From: Calliopsis andreniformis
Lineage: Eukaryota > Arthropoda > Insecta > Hymenoptera > Andrenidae
Assembly: GCF_051401765.1 (NCBI RefSeq)
Contig: NW_027480505.1
Coordinates: 186,001 to 250,000, forward strand
DNA: 64,000 nt
Reading direction: 5' to 3'
Below are positions 24,288 through 37,969 of the stretch, piece by piece; positions within the stretch are counted from its first letter, which is position 1, and each line of letters begins with the position of its first letter. Below the pieces are notes generated by a model. The model ran no database searches and had not been told where the DNA came from. It worked only from the letters and a program-made list of their open reading frames with translations. Made by a program: the position numbers and the translations under genes.

Positions 24288-24620
24288 CTAGAGTGAAGAC
24301 TAGGTTGCCCGGAACATAGTAATGACCATTACCTGCACACTGGTTGCAATTATTCCTGTTACGCGATGAAAAGACTGTTGTATTTATACTCTATTTTATG
24401 CTTCTGGGGTTGACTTCTAAGTCCCTAGCTATTCGATCTGGTGGAGCAGCGCCCTAGAGAGAAGCCTAGGTTGCCCGGAACGTAGTAATGACCATTACCT
24501 GCACACTGGTTGCAATTATTCCTGTTACGCGATGAAAAGACTGTTGTATTTATACTCTATTTTATGCTTCTGGCGTTGACTTCTAAGTCCCTAGCTATTC
24601 GATCTGGTGGAGCAGCGCCC
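24288..24620 (-). repeat. Tandem pair of an unusual monomer (gtagtaatgacc type)
   Basis: Two adjacent monomers share atagtaatgacc/gtagtaatgacc, attacctgcacactgg, cctgttacgcgatgaaaag and tatactctatttt. The same pair occurs at about 57,770-58,070, but only a single copy is present near 38,750, so this monomer has changed copy number between related blocks. Confidence 0.75.
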
Positions 24621-25980
24621 TAGAGTGAAGCCTAGGTTTGCCCGGAACATAGAAATGACCATAACTTTCACACCGGTTTCAATTATTCAGGTTATACAAT
24701 GGAAGAGCTGTTGCATTTATATAGTGTTTTATGCTTCTGGCGTTGACTTCTTAGGCCCTAACTATTCGACCTGGTGGAGCAACGCCATAGAGTGTAGCCT
24801 AGGTTGCCCGGAACTTAGAAATGACCATAACTTTCACTGCGGTTGCAATTATTCAATCTATACGAGGGAAGAACTGTTGTATCTTATTGTATTTTATGCT
24901 TCTGGCGTTGACTTCTAAGGCCGTAGCTATTCGATGTGGTGGAGCAACGCCCTAGGGTGGAGCCTAGGTTGCCTGGAACATAGAAATGACCATATCCTTC
25001 ACACTGGTTGCAATTATTCCTGTTACACGATGGAAAAACTGTTGTATTTTTATTGTATTTTATGCCTCTGGCGTTGACTTCTTAGGCCCTAACTATTCGA
25101 TCTGGTGGAGCAACGCCCTGGAGTGAAGCCTAGGTTTGCCCGGAACATAGAAATGACCATAACTTTCACACCGGTTGCAAATATTCGTCTTATACGATGG
25201 AAAAACTGTTATATTTTTATTGTGTTTTATGCCTCTGGAGTTGACTTCTTAGGCCCTAACTATTCGGTCTGGTGGAGAAACGCCATACAGTGTAGCCTAG
25301 GTTGCCCGGAACGTAGAAATGACCATAACTTTCACACCGGTTGCAATTATTCGTTTTATACGATGGAAAAACTGTTGGATTTATTTTGTATTTTATGCCC
25401 CTGGAGTTGACTTCTAAGTCCGTAGCCATTCGATCTGGTGGAGCAACGCCCTAGAGCGAAGCCTATGTTGCCGGGAACGTAGAAATGACCATAACTTTCA
25501 TACTGGTGCAGTTATTCGTTTTATACAATGGAAATACAGTTCTATTTATTTTGTATTTTATGATTCGAGCGTTGACTTCTAAGGCCCAAACTATTCTATC
25601 TGGTGGGGCAACGGCCAAGAGTCAAGCCTATGTCGCCCGGAACGTAGAAATGACCATAACTTTCACACTGGTTGCAATTATTCGTTTTATACAATGGAAA
25701 AGCTGTTGTATTTATATTGTATTTTATGCTTCTGGCGTTGGCTTCTAAGTCCCTAGCTGTACGATCTGGTGGAGCAGCGCCCTAGAGTGAAGCCTAGGTT
25801 GGCAGGAACGTAGAAATGACCATTACCTTCACACAGGTTGCAGTTATTCATTCTATACGAGTGAAGAGCTGCTGTATTTTACTGTATTTTATGCTTCTGG
25901 CGTTGACTTCTAAAACCGTAGCTATTCGATGTGGTTGAATACGCCCTAGAGTGGAGCCTAGGTTGCCCGGAACGTAGAAA

Positions 25981-27448
25981 TGACCATGTCCTTCACACCG
26001 GTTTCAATTATTTGCTTTTTGCGATGGAATAGCTGTTTTATTTATTTTGTATTTGGTGCTTCTGGCCTTGACTTCCTATGCCCTAACTATTCGATCTGGT
26101 GGAACAACTCCCTAGAGTGAGGCAGACGTTGCCCGGATCGTAGAAATGACTATCACTTTCACACTGGTTGCAATTATTTCTATTATACGATGGAAAAGCT
26201 GTTGGATTTTTATTGTATTTTATGCTTCAGGCGTTGACTTCTTAGGCCCTAACTATTCGATCTGGTGGAACAATGCCCTAGAGTGAAGCCTAGGTTGCCC
26301 GGCATGTAGAAATGACAATAACTTTCACACTGGTTGCAATTATTCGTTCTATACGATGGAAAAACTGTTGTATTTATATTATGCTTTATGCTTCTGGGGT
26401 TGACTTCTTAGGCCCTAACTATTCGATCTGGTTGAGTAACGCCCTAGAGTGAAGCCCAGGTTGCCCAAAATGTAGAAATGACCATTACCATCACACTGGT
26501 TGCAATTATTCATTTTATACGATGGAAAAACTGTTGTATTTTTATTGTACTTTATGCTCCGGGTGTAGACTTCTAAGGCCCTAACTATTCGATCTGGTGG
26601 AGCAACGCCCTAGAGTGTAGGCTAGGTTGCCCGGAAGGTAGAAATGACCATCTCTTTCACACCGGTTACTATTATTTGTTTTTTACGATGGAAAGACTGT
26701 TGTATTTATATTGTGTTTTATGCCTCTGGAGTTGACTTCTTAGGCCCTAACTTTTCGATCTGGTCTAACAACGCCCTAGAGTGAAGCCTAGGTTGCCCGG
26801 AACGTAGAAATGACCATGACTTTCACACTGGCTGCAATTATTCCTGTTACACGATGGAAAAACTGTTGTATCTTTACTGTATTTTAGGCTTCGGGCGTTG
26901 ACTTCTATGGCCCTACCTATTCCATCTGGTGGAGCAACGCCCTAGAGTCAAGTCTAGGTTGCCCGCAACATAGAAATGACCATTACTTTCACACTGTTTG
27001 CAATTATTCATTCTATACGAGGGAAGAACTGTTGTATTTTATTGTAAGTTATGCTTCTGGCGTTGACTTCTAAGGCCGTAGCTATTCGATGTGGTGGAGC
27101 AACGCCCTAGGGTGGAGCCTAGGTTGCCCGGAACGTAGAAATGGCCATATCTTTCACACTGGTTGCAATTATTCCTGTTACACGATGGAAAAGCTGTTGT
27201 ATATTTATTGTATTTTATGCCTCTGGCGTTGACTTCTTAGTTCCTAACTATTCGATCTGGTGGAGCAACGCCCTAGAGTGAAGCCTAGGTTTGCCCGGAA
27301 CATAGAAATGACCATATCCTTCACACTGGTTGCAATTATTCCTGTTACACGATGGAAAAACTGTTGTATTTTTATTGTATTTTATGCCTCTGGCGTTGAC
27401 TTCTTAGGCCCTAACTATTCGATCTGGTGGAGCAACGCCCTAGAGTGA
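25981..27448 (-). repeat. Block repeated at 58,453-59,920 (offset 32,472)
   Basis: The offset is 32,472 bp both at its start (tgaccatgtccttcacacc at 25,981 and 58,453) and at 27,260/59,732, so no net length change in about 1.5 kb. A third version at about 39,252-39,724 lacks six monomers (995 bp) from its middle. Rare markers are tttttgcgatggaatagctg, tatttggtgcttctggcc and gaggcagacgttgcccgg. Confidence 0.8.
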
Positions 27449-28640
27449 AGCCTAGGTTTGCCCGGAACATAGAAATGACCATAACTTTCACACCGGTTGC
27501 AAATATTCGTCTTATACGATGGAAAAACTCTTTTATTTTTATTGTGTTTTATGCCTCTGGAGTTGACTTCTTAGGCCCTAACTATTCGGTCTGGTGGAGA
27601 AACGCCATAGAGTGTAGCCTAGGTTGCCCGGAACGTAGAAATGACCATAACTTTCACACCGGTTGCAATTATTCATTCTATACGAGGGAAGAACTGTTGT
27701 ATTTTATTGTAAGTTATGCTTCTGGCGTTGACTTCTAAGGCCGTAGCTATTCGATGTGGTGGAGCAACGCCCTACGGTGGAGCCTAGGTTGCCCGGAACG
27801 TAGAAATGGCCATATCTTTCACACTGGTTGCAATTACTCCTGTTACACGATGGAAAAGCTGTTGTATATTTATTGTATTTTATGCCTCTGGCGTTGACTT
27901 CTTAGGCCCTAACTATTCGATCTGGTGGAGCAACGCCCTAGAGTGAAGCCTAGGTTTGCCCGGAACATAGAAATGACCATATCCCTCACACTGGTTGCAA
28001 TTATTCCTGTTACACGATGGAAAAACTGTTGTATCTTTATTGTATTTTATGCCTCTGGCGTTGACTTCTTAGGCCCTAACTATTCGATCTGGTGGAGAAA
28101 CGCCATAGAGTGTAGCCTAGGTTGCCCGGAACGTAGAAATGACCATAACTTTCACACCGGTTGCAATTATTCATTCTATACGAGGGAAGAACTGTTGTAT
28201 TTTATTGTAAGTTATGCTTCTGGCGTTGACTTCTAAGGCCGTAGCTATTCGATGTGGTGGAGCAACGCCCTACGGTGGAGCCTAGGTTGCCCGGAACGTA
28301 GAAATGGCCATATCTTTCACACTGGTTGCAATTACTCCTGTTACACGATGGAAAAGCTGTTGTATATTTATTGTATTTTATGCCTCTGGCGTTGACTTCT
28401 TAGGCCCTAACTATTCGATCTGGTGGAGCAACGCCCTAGAGTGAAGCCTAGGTTTGCCCGGAACATAGAAATGACCATATCCCTCACACTGGTTGCAATT
28501 ATTCCTGTTACACGATGGAAAAACTGTTGTATTTTTATTGTATTTTATGCCTCTGGCGTTGACTTCTTAGGCCCTAACTATTCGATCTGGTGGAGCAATG
28601 CCCTAGAGTGAAGCTTAGGTTTGCCCGGAACATATAAATG
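27427..28640 (-). repeat. 498-bp (three-monomer) tandem duplication
   Basis: The extra-T monomer start recurs at 27,427, 27,925 and 28,423, each 498 bp apart. Each unit ends with the cattctatacgagggaagaactg / ttgtaagttatgc monomer and the tgtatatttattg monomer, which are nearly identical between units (for example cctacggtggagcc at 27,771 and 28,269). This is a very recent local expansion. Confidence 0.8.
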
Positions 28641-31600
28641 ACCATAACTTTCACACCGGTTGCAAGTATTCGTCTTATACGATGGAAAAACTCTTTTATT
28701 TTTATTGTGTTTTATGCCTTTGGAGTTGACTTCTTAGGCCCGAACTATTCGGTCTGGTGGAGAAACGCCATAGAGTGTAGCCTAGGTTGCCCGGAACGTA
28801 GAAATGACCATAACTTTCACACCGGTTGCAATTATTCGTTTTATACGATAGAAAAACTGTTGTATTTATTTTGTATTTTATGCTCCTGGAGTTGACTTCT
28901 AAGTCCGTAGCCATTCGATCTGGTGGAGCAACGCCCTAGAGTGAAGCCTATGTTGCCGGGAACGTAGAAATGACCATAACTTTCATACTGGTGCAGTTAT
29001 TCGTTTTATACAATGGAAAAAGCAGTTCTATTTATTTTGTATTTTTTGATTCGAGCGTTGACTTCTAAGGCCCAAACTATTCTATCTGGTGGCGCAACGT
29101 CCAAGAGTCAATCCTATGTCGCCCGGAACGTAGAAATGACCATAACTTTCACCCTGGTTGCAATTATTCGTTTTATACAATGGAAAAGCTGTTGTATTTA
29201 TATCGTATTTTATGCTCCGGGCATAGACTTGTAAGGCCCTGGCTATTCGATCTGGAGGAGCAACGCCCTTGAGTGAAGCCTAGGTTGCCCGGAACGTAGA
29301 AATGACCCTAACTTTCAAACCAGTTTCAATTATCCGTTTTATACGATGGAAAAACTGTTGCATTTATTTTGTATTTTATGCTTCTGGCGTTGACTTCTTA
29401 GGCCCTAACTATTCGATCTGGTGGAACAACGCCCTAGAGTGTAGGCTAGGTTGCCCGGAAGGTAGAAATGACCATGACTTTCACACTGGCTGCAATTATT
29501 CCTGTTACACGATGGAAAAACTGTTGTATCTTTACTGTATTTTAGGCTTCGGGCGTTGACATCTATGGCCCTACCTATTCCATCTGGTGGAGCAACGCCC
29601 TAGAGTTAAGTCTAGGTTGCCCGCAACATAGAAATGACCATTACTTTCACACTGTTTGCAATTATTCATTCTATACGAGGGAAGAACTGTTGTATTTTAT
29701 TGTAATTTATGCTTCTGGCGTTGACTTCTAAGGCCGTAGCTATTCGATGTGGTGAAGCAACGCCCTAGGGTGGAGCCTAGGTTGCCCGGAACGTAGAAAT
29801 GGCCATATCTTTCACACTGGTTGCAATTATTCCTGTTACACGATGGACAAACTGTCGGATTGTTCTGTACTTTATACTTCTGGCTTTGACTACTAAGGCC
29901 CTTTGTATTCGATCTGGTGGAGCAATGCCTCACAGTTAAGTCTAGGATGCCGAAACGATGAAATGACTATTACTGTCACACTGGTTGCAATTATTCATGC
30001 TATACGATGGAAAAACTGTTGCATTTTTATTGTACTCTATGCTTCTGGCGTTGAATTCTTAGGCCCTAACTATTCTATCCCGGGGGCAGCGTCCAAGAGT
30101 GAAGCGTATGTTGCCCGAAACGTAGAAATGACCATTACATTCGCACTGGTTGCAATTATTCGTTTTATACGATGGAAAAGCTGTTGTCCTTATTTTGTAT
30201 TTTATGCTTCTGGCGTTGGCTTCCAAGGCCCTAACTATTCGATCCAGTGGAGCAACGCCCTAGAGTGAAGCCTAGGTTGCCCGGAACGTAGAAATTACCT
30301 TAACTTTCAAACTGGTTGCTATTATTCGTTTTATACGATGGAAAAACTGTTGCATTTATATTCTATTTTATGCTTCTGGCGCTGACTTCTCAGGCCCTAA
30401 CCATTCGATCTGGCGGAGCAACGCCCTACAGTGAAGCCTAGGTTGCCCGAAACGTAGAAATGACTATCGCTTTCACACTGGTTGCAATTATTCCTGTTAT
30501 ACGATGGACAAACTGTTGCATTTTTATTGTACTTTATGCTTCTGGCGTTGACTTCCAAGGCCCTACGTATTCGATCTGGTGGAGCAATGCCTCAGAGTTA
30601 AATCTAGGATGCCCGAAACGTCGAAATGATCATTACTTTCACACTGATTGCAATTATTCATTCTATATGATGGAAAAACTGTTCCATTTTTATTGTACTC
30701 TATGCTTCTGGCGTTGACTTCTTAGGCCCTAACTATTCGATCCCGGGGACAGGGTCCAAGAGAGAAGCGTATGTTGCCCGAAACGTAGAAATGACCATTA
30801 CATTCGCACTGGTTGCAATTATTCTTTTTATACGATGGAAAAACTGTTGTATCTATAGAGTATTTTATGCTTCTGGCGTTGACTTCTAAGGCCCTAACTA
30901 TTCGATCTAGTGGAGCAACGCCCCAGAATAAAGCCTAGGTTGCCCGGAACGTAGAAATGACCATAACCTTACCACTGGTTGCAATTATTCCTGTAATACG
31001 ATGGAAAAGGTGTTGTATTTATATTGTATTTTATGCTTCTGGCGTTGGCTTCCAAGGCGCTAACTATACGATCCAGTGGAGCAACGCCCTAGTGTGAAGC
31101 CTAGGTTGCCCGGAACGTAGAAATGACCATAACTTTCACTCCGGTTGCAATTATTCGTTTTATACAACGGAAAAACTGTTCTCTTTATTTTGTATTTTAT
31201 GCTTCGGGCGTGGACTTCCAATGCCCTAACTATTCGATCTGGTGGAGCAACGCCCTAGAGTGAAGCCTAGGTTGCCCGGAACGTTGAAATGGCCATTACT
31301 TTCTCACTGTTTGCAATTATTCATACTTTACGTTGGAAAAGCTGTTGTATTTTATTGTATTTTATGCTTCTGGCGTTGACTTCTAAGGTCGTAGCTATTA
31401 GATGTGGTGGAGCAACGCCCTAGAGTCAAGCCTAGGTTGCCCGGAACGTAGATATGACCATAACTTTAACAGTGGTTGCAATTATTCATGCTATACGGTA
31501 GAAATACTGTTGCATTTTTATTGTATTTTCTGCTTCTGGCTTTGACTTCTAAGGTCCTAGCTATTCGGTCTGGCGGAGCAACGCCCTAGAGTGAAGCCTA

Positions 31601-33390
31601 GGTTGCCCGAAACGTAGAAATGACTATCACTTTCACACTGGTTGCAATTATTCCTTTTATACGATTTACAAACTGTTGCATTTTTATTGTACTTTATGCT
31701 TCTGGCGTTGACTTCCAAGGCCCTACGTATTCGATCTGGTGGAGCAATGCCTCAGAGTTAAATCTTGGATGCCCGAAACGTCGAAATGATCATTACTTTC
31801 ACACTGATTGCAATTATTCATTATATATGATGGAAAAACTGTCCCATTTTTATTGTATTTTATGCTTCTGGCGTTGACTTCTTAGGCCCTAACTATTCGA
31901 TCTGGTGGAGCAACGCCCTAGAGTGAAGCCTAGGTTGCCCCGAACGTAGAAATTACCTTAACTTTCAAACTGGTTGCTATTATTCGTTTTATACGATGGA
32001 AAAACTGTTCATTTATATTCTATTTTATGCTTCTGGCGCTGACTTCTCAGGCCCTAACTATTCGATCTGGCGGAACAACGCCCTACGGTGGAGCCTAGGT
32101 TGCCCGGAACGTAGAAATGGCCATATCTTTCACACTGGTTGCAATTACTCCTGTTACACGATGGAAAAGCTGTTGTATATTTATTGTATTTTATGCTTCT
32201 GGCGCTGACTTCTTAGGCCCTAACTATTCGATCTGGTGGAGCAACGCCCTAGAGTGAAGCCTAGGTTGCCCGGAACGTAGAAATTACCTTAACTTTCAAA
32301 CTGGTTGCTATTATTCGTTTTATACGATGGAAAAACTGTTCATTTATATTCTATTTTATGCTTCTGGCGCTGACTTCTCAGGCACTAACTATTCGATCTG
32401 GCGGAGCAACGCCCTACAGTGAAGCCTAGGTTGCCCGAAACGTAGAAATGACTATCACCTTCACACTGGTTGCAATTATTCCTGTTATACGATGGGCAAA
32501 CTGTTGCACTTTTATTGTACTTTATGCTTCTGGCGTTGACTTCCAAGGCCCTACGTATTCGATCTGGTGGAGCAATGCCTCAGAGTTAAATCTAGGATGC
32601 CCGAAACGTCGAAATGATCATTACTTTCACTCTGAATGCAATTATTCATTCTATATGATGGAAAAACTGTTCCATTTTTATTGTATTTTATGCTTCTGGC
32701 GCTGACTTCTAAGGCCCTAACTATTCGATCTAGTGGAGCAACGCCCTAGAATGAAGCCTAGGTTGCCCGGAACGTAGAAATGACCATAACCTTAACACTG
32801 GTTGCAATTATTCCTTTTATACGATGGAAAAACTGTTGTATTTTTATTGTACTTTATGCTCCGTGTGTAGACTTCTAAGGCCCTAACTATTCGATGTGGT
32901 GGAACAACGCCCTAGAGTGTAGGCTAGGTTACCCGGAACGTAGAAATGACCATGACTTTCACACTGGCTGCAATTATTCCTGTTACACGATGGAAAAACT
33001 GTTGTATCTTTACTGTATTTTAGGCTTCGGGCGTTGACATCTATGGCCCTACCTATTCCATCTGGTAGAGCAACGCCCTAGAGTTAAGTCTAGGTTGCCC
33101 GCAACATAGAAATGGCCATTACTTTCACACTGTTTGCAATTATTCATTCTATACGAGGGAAGAACTGTTGTATTTTATTGTAATTTATGCTTCTGGCGTT
33201 GACTTCTAAGGCCGTAGCTATTCGATGTGGTGGAGCAACGCCCTAGGGTGGAGCCTAGGTTGCCCGGAACGTAGAAATGGCCATATCTTTCACACTGGTT
33301 GCAATTATTCCTGTTACACGATGGAAAAGCTGTTGTATATTTATTGTATTTTATGCCTCTGGCGTTGACTTCTTAGGCCCTAACTATTCG
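28640..33390 (-). repeat. Mosaic of monomers, including several catcactttcacactgg / gatggacaaactg units
   Basis: Contains the first copy of a block (29,560-30,300) repeated 5,141 bp later. A two-monomer motif with gtattcgatctggtggagcaatgcctcagagttaaatct and a following tatatgatgg appears near 30,460, 31,620 and 32,448 (spacing 1,160 and 828 bp, about 7 and 5 monomers). No gene or foreign insert seen. Confidence 0.7.
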
Positions 33391-33395
33391 ATCTG

Positions 33396-34395
33396 GTGGA
33401 GCAACGCCCTAGAGTGAAGCCTAGGTTTGCCCGGAACATTGAAATGACCATATCCTTCACACTGGTTGCAATTATTCCTGTTACACGATGGAAAAACTGT
33501 TGTATTTTTATTGTATTTTATGCCTCTGGCGTTGACTTCTTAGGCCCTAACTATTCGATCTGGTGGAGCAATGCCCTAGAGTGAAGCTTAGGTTTGCCCG
33601 GAACATAGAAATGACCATAACTTTCACACCGGTTGCAAGTATTCGTCTTATACGATGGAAAAACTGTTTTATTTTTATTGTGTTTTATGCCTCTGGAGTT
33701 GACTTCTTAGGCCCGAACTATTCGGTCTGGTGGAGAAACGCCATAGTGTGTAGCCTAGGTTGCCCGGAACGTAGAAATGACCATAACTTTCACACCGGTT
33801 GCAATTATTCGTTTTATACGATAGAAAAACTGTTGTATTTATATTGTATTTTATGCCGCTGGCGTTGACTTCTTAGGCCCTAACTATTCGATCTGGTGGA
33901 GCAACGCCCTAGAATGAAGCCTAGGTTTGCCCGGAACATAGAAATGACCATAACTTTCACACCGGTTTCAATTATTCCTGTTACACGATGGAAAAACTGT
34001 TGTATTTTTATTGTATTTTATGCCTCTGGCGTTGACTTCTTAGGCCCTAACTATTCGATCTGGTGGAGCAATGCCCTAGAGTGAAGCTTAGGTTTGCCCG
34101 GAACATAGAAATGACCTTAACTTTCACACCGGTTGCAAGTATTCGTCTTATACGATGGAAAAACTGTTTTATTTTTATTGTGTTTTATGCCTCTGGAGTT
34201 GACTTCTTAGGCCCGAACTATTCGGTCTGGTGGAGAAACGCCATAGTGTGTAGCCTAGGTTGCCCGGAACGTAGAAATGACCATAACTTTCACACCGGTT
34301 GCAATTATTCGTTTTATACGATAGAAAAACTGTTGTATTTATTTTGTATTTTATGCTTCTGGCGTTGACTTCTTGGGCCCTAACTATTCGATCTG
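33396..34395 (-). repeat. Two 500-bp tandem units
   Basis: 33,396 and 33,896, and likewise 33,563 and 34,063, are 500 bp apart: three monomers plus two extra-T insertions. Units share caagtattcgtcttatacg, ggcccgaactattcggtctgg and ccatagtgtgtagcctagg. The unit is related to the 498-bp repeats at 27.4-28.9 kb. Confidence 0.75.
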
Positions 34396-34699
34396 GTGGA
34401 ACAACGCCCTAGAGTGTAGGCTAGGTTGCCCGGAAGGTAGAAATGACCATCTCTTTCACACCGGTTACTATTATTTGTTTTTTACGATGGAAAGACTGTT
34501 GTATTTATATTGTGTTTTATGCCTCTGGAGTTGACTTCTTAGGCCCTAACTTTTCGATCTGGTGTAACAACGGCCTAGAGTGAAGACTAGGTTGCCCGGA
34601 ACGTAGAAATGACCATGACTTTCACACCGGCTGCAATTATTCCTGTTACACGATGGAAAAACTGTTGTATCTTTACTGTATTTTAGGCTTCGGGCGTTG

Positions 34700-35440
34700 A
34701 CATCTATGGCCCTACCTATTCCATCTGGTGGAGCAACGCCCTAGAGTTAAGTCTAGGTTGCCCGCAACATAGAAATGACCATTACTTTCACACTGTTTGC
34801 AATTATTCATTCTATACGAGGGAAGAACTGTTGTATTTTATTGTAATTTCTGCTTCTGGCGTTGACTTCTAAGGCCGTAGCTATTCGATGTGGTGAAGCA
34901 ACGCCCTAGAGTGGAGCCTAGGTTGCCCGGAACGTAGAAATGGCCATTACTTAAACACTGGTTGCAATTATTCCTGTTACACGATGGACAAACTGTCGGA
35001 TTGTTCTGTACTTTATACTTCTGTCTTTGACTACTAAGGCCCTTTGTATTCGATCTGGTGGAGCAATGCCTCACAGTTAAGTCTAGGATGCCGAAACGAT
35101 GAAATGACTATTACTGTCACACTGGTTGCAATTATTCATGCTATACGATGGAAAAACTGTTGCATTTTTATTGTACTCTATGCTTCTGGCGTTGAATTCT
35201 TAGGCCCTAACTATTCGATCCCGGGGGCAGCGTCCAAGAGTGAAGCGTATGTTGCCCGAAACGTAGAAATGACCACTACATTCGCACTGGTTGCAAATAT
35301 TCGTTTTATACGATGGAAAAGCTGCTGTCCTTATTTTGAATTTTATGCTTCTGGCGTTGGCTTCCAAGGCCCTAACTATTCGATCCAGTGGAGCAACGCC
35401 CTAGTGTGAAGCATAGGTTGCCCGGAACGTAGAAATGACC
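34700..35440 (-). repeat. Second copy of 29,560-30,300 (offset 5,141)
   Basis: The offset 5,141 (31 monomers minus 5) holds at 29,697/34,838 and 29,903/35,044. Rare shared markers are gatggacaaactgtcggattg, gatgccgaaacgatgaaatg and attcgatcccgggggcagcg (tctatcc in the first copy). A third relative is near 41,600-41,900 with gtttggtttg-type variation. Confidence 0.75.
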
Positions 35441-36570
35441 ATAACTTTCACTCCGGTTGCAATTATTCGTTTTATACAATGGAAAAGCTGTTCTTTTTAT
35501 TTTGTATTTTATGCTTCGGGCGTCGACTTCCAATGCCCTAACTATTCGATCTGGTGGAGCAACGCCCTAGAGAAAAGCCTAGGTTGCCCGGAACGTAGAA
35601 ATTACCTTAACTTTCAAACTGGTTGCTATTATTCGTTTTATACGATGGAAAAACTGTTGCATTTATATTCTATTTTATGCTTCTGGCGCTGACTTCTCAG
35701 GCCCTAACCATTCGATCTGGCGGAGCAACGCCCTACAGTGAAGCCTAGGTTGCCCGGAACGTAGATATGACCATAACTTTCACAGTGGTTGCAATTATTC
35801 ATGCTATACGGTAGAAATACTGTTGCATTTTTATTGTATTTTCTGCTTCTGGCTTTGACTTCTAAGGTCCTAGCTATTCGGTCTGGCGGAGCAACGCCCT
35901 AGAGTGAAGCCTAGGTTGCCCGAAACGTAGAAATGACTATCACTTTCACACTGGTTGCAATTGTTCCTTTTATACGATTTACAAACTGTTGCATTTTTAT
36001 TGTACTTTATGCTTCTGGCGTTGACTTCCAAGGCCAAACGTATTCGATCTGGTGGAGCAATGCCTCAGAGTTAAATCTAGGATGCACGAAACGTCGAAAT
36101 GATCATTACTTTCACACTGATTGCAATTATTCATTATATATGATGGAAAAACTGTCCCATTTTTATTGTATTTTATGCTTCTGGCGTTGACTTCTTAGGC
36201 CCTAACTATTCGATCTGGTGGAGCAACGCCCTAGAGTGAAGCCTAGGTTGCCCGGCATGTAGAAATGACAATAACTTTCACACTGGTTGCAATTATTCGT
36301 TCTATACGATGGAAAAACTGTTGTATTTATATTATGTTTTATGCTTCTGGGGTTGACTTCTTAGGCCCTAACTATTCGATCTGGTTGAGTAACGCCCTAG
36401 AGTGAAGCCCAGGTTGCCCAAAATGTAGAAATGACCATTACCATCACACTGGTTGCAGTTATTCATTTTATACGATGGAAAAACTGTTGTATTTTTATTG
36501 TACTTTATGCTCCGGGTGTAGACTTCTAAGGCCCTAACTATTCGATCTGGTGGAGCAACGCCCTAGAGTG
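35441..36570 (-). repeat. Mosaic monomers between duplicated blocks
   Basis: About seven monomers. The pair starting near 35,930 matches 31,620 at 4,313 bp (26 monomers minus 3). The monomers at about 36,240-36,560 match 26,265-26,600 and 58,740-59,060 (ggcatgtagaaatgacaataac, cccaggttgcccaaaatg, gctccgggtgtagac). Confidence 0.7.
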
Positions 36571-37623
36571 TAGGCTAGGTTGCCCGGAACGTAGAAATGA
36601 CCATAACTTTCACACCGGTTGCAATTATTCATTCTATACGAGGGAAGAACTGTTGTATTTTATTGTAAGTTATGCTTCTGGCGTTGACTTCTAAGGCCGT
36701 AGCTATTCGATGTGGTGGAGCAACGCCCTAGGGTGGAGCCTAGGTTGCCCGGAACGTAGAAATGGCCATATCTTTCACACTGGTTGCAATTATTCCTGTT
36801 ACACGATGGAAAAGCTGTTGTATATTTATTGTATTTTATGCCTCTGGCGTTGACTTCTTAGGCCCTAACTATTCGATCTGGTGGAGCAACGCCCTAGAGT
36901 GAAGCCTAGGTTTGCCCGGAACATAGAAATGACCATATCCTTCACACTGGTTGCAATTATTCCTGTTACACGATGGAAAAACTGTTGTATTTTTATTGTA
37001 TTTTATGCCTCTGGCGTTGACTTCTTAGGCCCTAACTATTCGATCTGGTGGAGCAACGCCCTAGAGTGAAGCCTAGGTTTGCCCGGAACATAGAAATGAC
37101 CATAACCTTCACACCGGTTGCAAATATTCGTCTTATACGATGTAAAACTCTTTTATTTTTATTGTGTTTTATGCCTCTGGAGTTGACTTCTTAGGCCCTA
37201 ACTATTCGGTCTGGTGGAGAAACGCCATAGAGTGTTGCCTAGGTTGCCCGGAACGTAGAAATGACCATAACTTTCACACCGGTTGCAATTATTCGTTTTA
37301 TACGATAGAAAAACTGTTGTATTTATTTCGTATTTTATGCTCCTGGAGTTGACTTCTAAGTCCGTAGCCATTCGATCTGGTGGAGCAACGCCATAGAGTG
37401 AAGCCTATGTTGCCGGGAACGTAGAAATGACCATAACTTTCATACTGGTGCAGTTATTCGTTTTATACAATGGAAAAACAGTTCTATTTATTTTGTATTT
37501 TATGATTCGAGCGTTGACTTCTAAGGCCCAAACTATTCTATCTGGTGGGGCAACGTCCAAGAGTCAAGCATATGTCGCCCGGAACGTAGAAATGACCATA
37601 ACTTTCACACTGGTTGCAATTAT
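36570..37623 (-). repeat. Block repeated 3,320 bp downstream, first copy
   Basis: ccataactttcacaccgg at 36,601 equals 39,921, and the extra-T monomer at 36,881 equals 40,201 (offset 3,320 = 20 x 166). Identity is very high; one difference is a base lost in cgatgtaaaactc near 37,140. The copies part at about 37,624 (attcattctatacgaggg versus attcgttttatacaatgg). Confidence 0.8.
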
Positions 37624-37969
37624 TCATTCTATACGAGGGAAGAAGTGTTGTATTTTATTGTATTTTATGCCTCTGGCGTTGACGTCTAAGGCCGTAGCTA
37701 TTCGATGTGGTGGAGCAACGCCCTAGAGTGAAGCCTAGGTTTGCCCGGAACATAGAAATGACCATAACTTTCACACTGGTTGCAATTATTCGTTTTATAC
37801 AATGGAAAAACTGTCCTTTTTATTTCGTATTTTATGCTTCCGGCGTTGTCTTCTAAGGCCATACCTATTCGATGTGGTGGAGCAACGCCCTAGAGCGAAG
37901 CCTAGGTTGCCCGGAACGTAGAAATGACCATATCCTTCACACAGGTTGCAATTATTCCTGTTACACGAT

